From Anthoceros angustus (taxonomy: Eukaryota > Streptophyta > Anthocerotopsida > Anthocerotales > Anthocerotaceae), in NCBI GenBank assembly GCA_010909165.1, contig MU008191.1, positions 310,001-374,000 of the forward strand: a DNA stretch of 64,000 nt. The letters are read 5' to 3'. The translations under genes and the position numbers were made by a program. Below are positions 61,741 through 64,000 of this stretch, in pieces (the first letter of the stretch is position 1; each line of letters starts with the position of its first letter). The notes under the pieces are model-generated. The model worked only from the letters and a program-made list of their open reading frames with translations. It made no database searches and was not told the origin of the DNA.

Positions 61741-62250
61741 TTATATCAAAATTTCATCTATTAAATCACTTATACAAAAATCTTGGTCTCTTCCTACATA
61801 ATTTTCGTACCTAATTATACAATCGATAACTTGGACAGTTGCACTACGAGCATATGGACAAGCTGCTACAAGCCGATTGTGGACAATTGCTACACAGGTT
61901 TCACACTGCAATGTGGTAACCATTGTAGGCTCTTTGGCATAGCAATCAACTTTACCCCATATTGCTGGAAATGATAATAAGCCATTTCTCATCTTGACTC
62001 TGCATTCATAAGGACTCGACGGGAAGTTTTTGGCTGCATTTTGTACTAGCAAATCTAGCACTATTTTGACTGCTTGTTCCCATGAAGTCCCTGGCGTGAA
62101 AGGTGGTCCACATCTAGTAAACAAAGAGGTAGTGTTTGGTGCGATAATGTCTGCCAAGATGTAGTGGACGCCTGTTGACATATGTAGATGAAAAATTAAT
62201 AAGATAAAGAAAAAAAAGTGGCTAGTACTATTTGCTCGAAGTCCTTTCAT
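61741..62250 (-). CDS. Small secreted DUF26 (Gnk2-like, cysteine-rich) protein
   Basis: 169 residues from ATG 62248-62250. The N-terminus has a hydrophobic signal peptide (HFFFFILLIFHLHMSTG). The mature part fits a single DUF26/stress-antifungal domain: TRCGPPF, then ECRV, VDCYA, and the C-X2-C core QCETCVAIVHNRLVAACPYA ending in DCIIRYENY, where RYENY is the family signature. Ginkgo Gnk2 with this fold binds mannose and is antifungal; other plant members are secreted CRRSPs or receptor-kinase ectodomains. No kinase or membrane segment follows. The gene lies in AT-rich sequence and has AT-rich codons. No intron is needed. The function (defence or signalling) is inference from the family. Confidence 0.75.
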   Translation of the reverse strand: MKGLRANSTSHFFFFILLIFHLHMSTGVHYILADIIAPNTTSLFTRCGPPFTPGTSWEQAVKIVLDLLVQNAAKNFPSSPYECRVKMRNGLLSFPAIWGKVDCYAKEPTMVTTLQCETCVAIVHNRLVAACPYARSATVQVIDCIIRYENYVGRDQDFCISDLIDEILI

Positions 62251-64000
62251 CTAGATTTCTATGGTTATGGTTCCAACTCATAGACATGATGATTCAAAAT
62301 ACTACAATCAAAATAGAAACATTGTTATCTTTATATAAAATAATCTATAGGCACAAGGAATCTCTTATAAACGAAGTATGTAGTGAGAGTTTACCTCACA
62401 AGGAGAAAATTTCCTCTAAATTAGTAGCGTTGAAATAGGATCATGAGAAGTCCTAGAGAATTTCTATGTCAAACTTGACTTGTTTGGCATAGTTTATTCT
62501 TTCTCACTTGTAAAGTATATGATGAATAGATAAAAATATATTTAAAATATTTTATTTGTAGAACGACATATTTCAATTATTCCAGGTAGGACAACAATAT
62601 AATATGTGGAGTTCCATATATACAATTTTTCCTGACAAAGTTATTATTGAGAATTTTAAAAGAATTAATAATTCTTTATATGAAGTATGATGTAATTCGG
62701 ATCACTACCTCTATTAATACATAAAGATACTCAGCTTATGTTTTGGTAGTTGGATAGATCTTTATCTAAAGTTCAAAGATGGGACGGTCCCATCTATATG
62801 AGAGAAGTTGGAAAGAAACCTATCACGGGTTGAGAACTATGCTCCATTATCACTAGTCAAAAATCTCCTACTTATGCCATAATCATCGAGCTTGTTGAAG
62901 AAACGCTCCCTACATTCATTATGTTCTTCCAAAGCATTATTCCTTGGAAAGTAATGAATATCATTGTATGATATGATGTATATACAAAGTTATTGGTTAA
63001 GAAAGTATAAAATAAATAAATAATATTATATTAACTAATTATATATTAAATGAAGATTGTATCGTTACATAAGAAAGATACAACAAAAGCCTCAACGCAT
63101 AGGATTAAGAGGCTTGATAAACTACATAGAATTAGGGTTTTAGTGGTGGTAAAAATCTCACCACTACCTTAGCTCGAGTTCAAGCTCCTAACAACAAAAA
63201 GGTGAAAAAACAGCTCACCCACCTCTCTTCCTTTCTTCGTGATCGTGGGGCTTCCACCTCCTACTTGGATGATAATTTCCCAGTTAAGGATCAGGTTCAA
63301 GCAAGCCAAAAAGGGCGGGAGTCGCAAGGTCCAAAGATACTAAGTAGAGAACGACGGACAGGGGAGGACATCATTTTCTTAGAACGGACCCACGCAAACC
63401 TTTGGACCAGTCCTTTTCTTATTCCACAGCTCTCAGTTGAAAAACGAATGACTGCCCAGGTGGTGGTCACTGCTTGCTGATGAATGACCGACCACGAGAC
63501 AAGATGAGCATACAACAGTTTGAGAGAGACAAAAGTCATCCCAGCTCATACGCGTTCCACTTGTAGAGCCTCCTCGATTGTTTCCTCAACAGTCCTTCGA
63601 CGTCTGCAAAAGGGGCCAGCTGCACGCAATGCACAGGAAGGCTGCAACCAACAGCAGCTGGCTTTTGGTAGTATTTGTAATTCCATGGCCTTTACAGGCC
63701 ACCAGTTGCACAAATGATGTCACAAGGAATCGTATATCTGTCTTAAACAGCTACTTACTCATGTTACATCCACCTGAAACTGTTTCACCAAAAATCCTTG
63801 AACCAGGGATGTGTCATGTGCAGCCAAGAGCCAACAATCAACGCAGTACAATAAAACATCGACCCTGAGGCAAGAACGCATCTGGTCGAAAGATGAAATG
63901 TCATGACCAGGGAAACAATAATCTTCACAAGTCGTGGTTGGTTTTCCTTTAAGCCTGGAGACTGCTTCACGTATGCTGCAAACTGCGGGATCATCACTCA
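62251..64000. other. AT-rich right end
   Basis: 1.75 kb, strongly AT-rich to about 63150, then mixed. Open frames at 63202-63480 and 63520-63868 show no family. Short pieces near 62770-62960 might be degraded transposon coding sequence; I cannot support a named element. Confidence 0.4.

Noticed and set aside
63202-63868. Open frames at the right edge
   Set aside because: No family resemblance; composition and lack of structure suggest chance or decayed repeat.

Overview
This is a nuclear window from a land plant. Nearly all genes have GT-AG introns, most of them about 80-110 bp, and the families are plant-specific or plant-typical: SWEET, GH3, BAHD, XS-domain, DYW-type PPR, NTRC, SIEL/INTS4 and a PDE327-like oxidoreductase. 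Small introns, close gene spacing and a DYW-type PPR whose PG box reads KKPA and whose C-terminus reads CQGRA (features associated with the DYW:KP class) point to a seed-free plant that may have U-to-C organelle editing. A hornwort fits best. A lycophyte or fern relative is possible, and I cannot fix the species.

Layout: 1-3302 is the 3' part of the AQUARIUS spliceosomal helicase (+). It is followed by a SWEET transporter (+, 4144-5638) and ERO1 (-, 5993-8362). An AT-rich island holds an XS-domain RNA-silencing-type gene (-, 9071-12411). From 13081 to 22338, three GH3 acyl-acid amido synthetases and one BAHD acyltransferase all lie on the minus strand in the order GH3-1, GH3-2, BAHD, GH3-3. 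Beta-ureidopropionase (+, 22565-23772) is head-to-head with GH3-3, and a kelch protein follows (-, 24108-25844).

From 26251 to 32473 is a rearranged PPR locus: a decayed 3' fragment, an intact tRNA-Asn, a truncated 5' copy, and a nearly full copy with clustered frameshifts. A 451-bp block starts exactly at the tRNA 3' end and recurs without differences 1420 bp downstream. Next comes a single-exon gene of an uncharacterised family (32587-34029), then 2.5 kb of repeats. A head-to-head pair of probable plastid genes follows: a PDE327-like FAD oxidoreductase (-, 36575-40062) and ObgC GTPase (+, 40236-42698). A PXA-PX-Nexin_C sorting nexin (+, 43653-46977) converges on INTS4/SIEL (-, 47211-51130).

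A second AT-rich island (about 51.2-54.4 kb) carries an ORF joining an F-box-associated-like segment to a Ty3-type gag domain. It is followed by NTRC (+, 55303-58352) and a CCR4-type nuclease (+, 59083-60285). The right end is AT-rich again and holds a small secreted DUF26 protein (-, 61741-62250).

Housekeeping functions dominate (splicing, oxidative folding, plastid redox and ribosome assembly, pyrimidine catabolism). The accessory interest lies in the GH3-BAHD cluster, the PPR/tRNA rearrangement, the gag chimera and the AT-rich islands. Exon boundaries were read by eye from splice signals, reading phase and family conservation. Beta-ureidopropionase, the sorting nexin and the PPR gene contain apparent single- or few-base indels that could be real or assembly errors.
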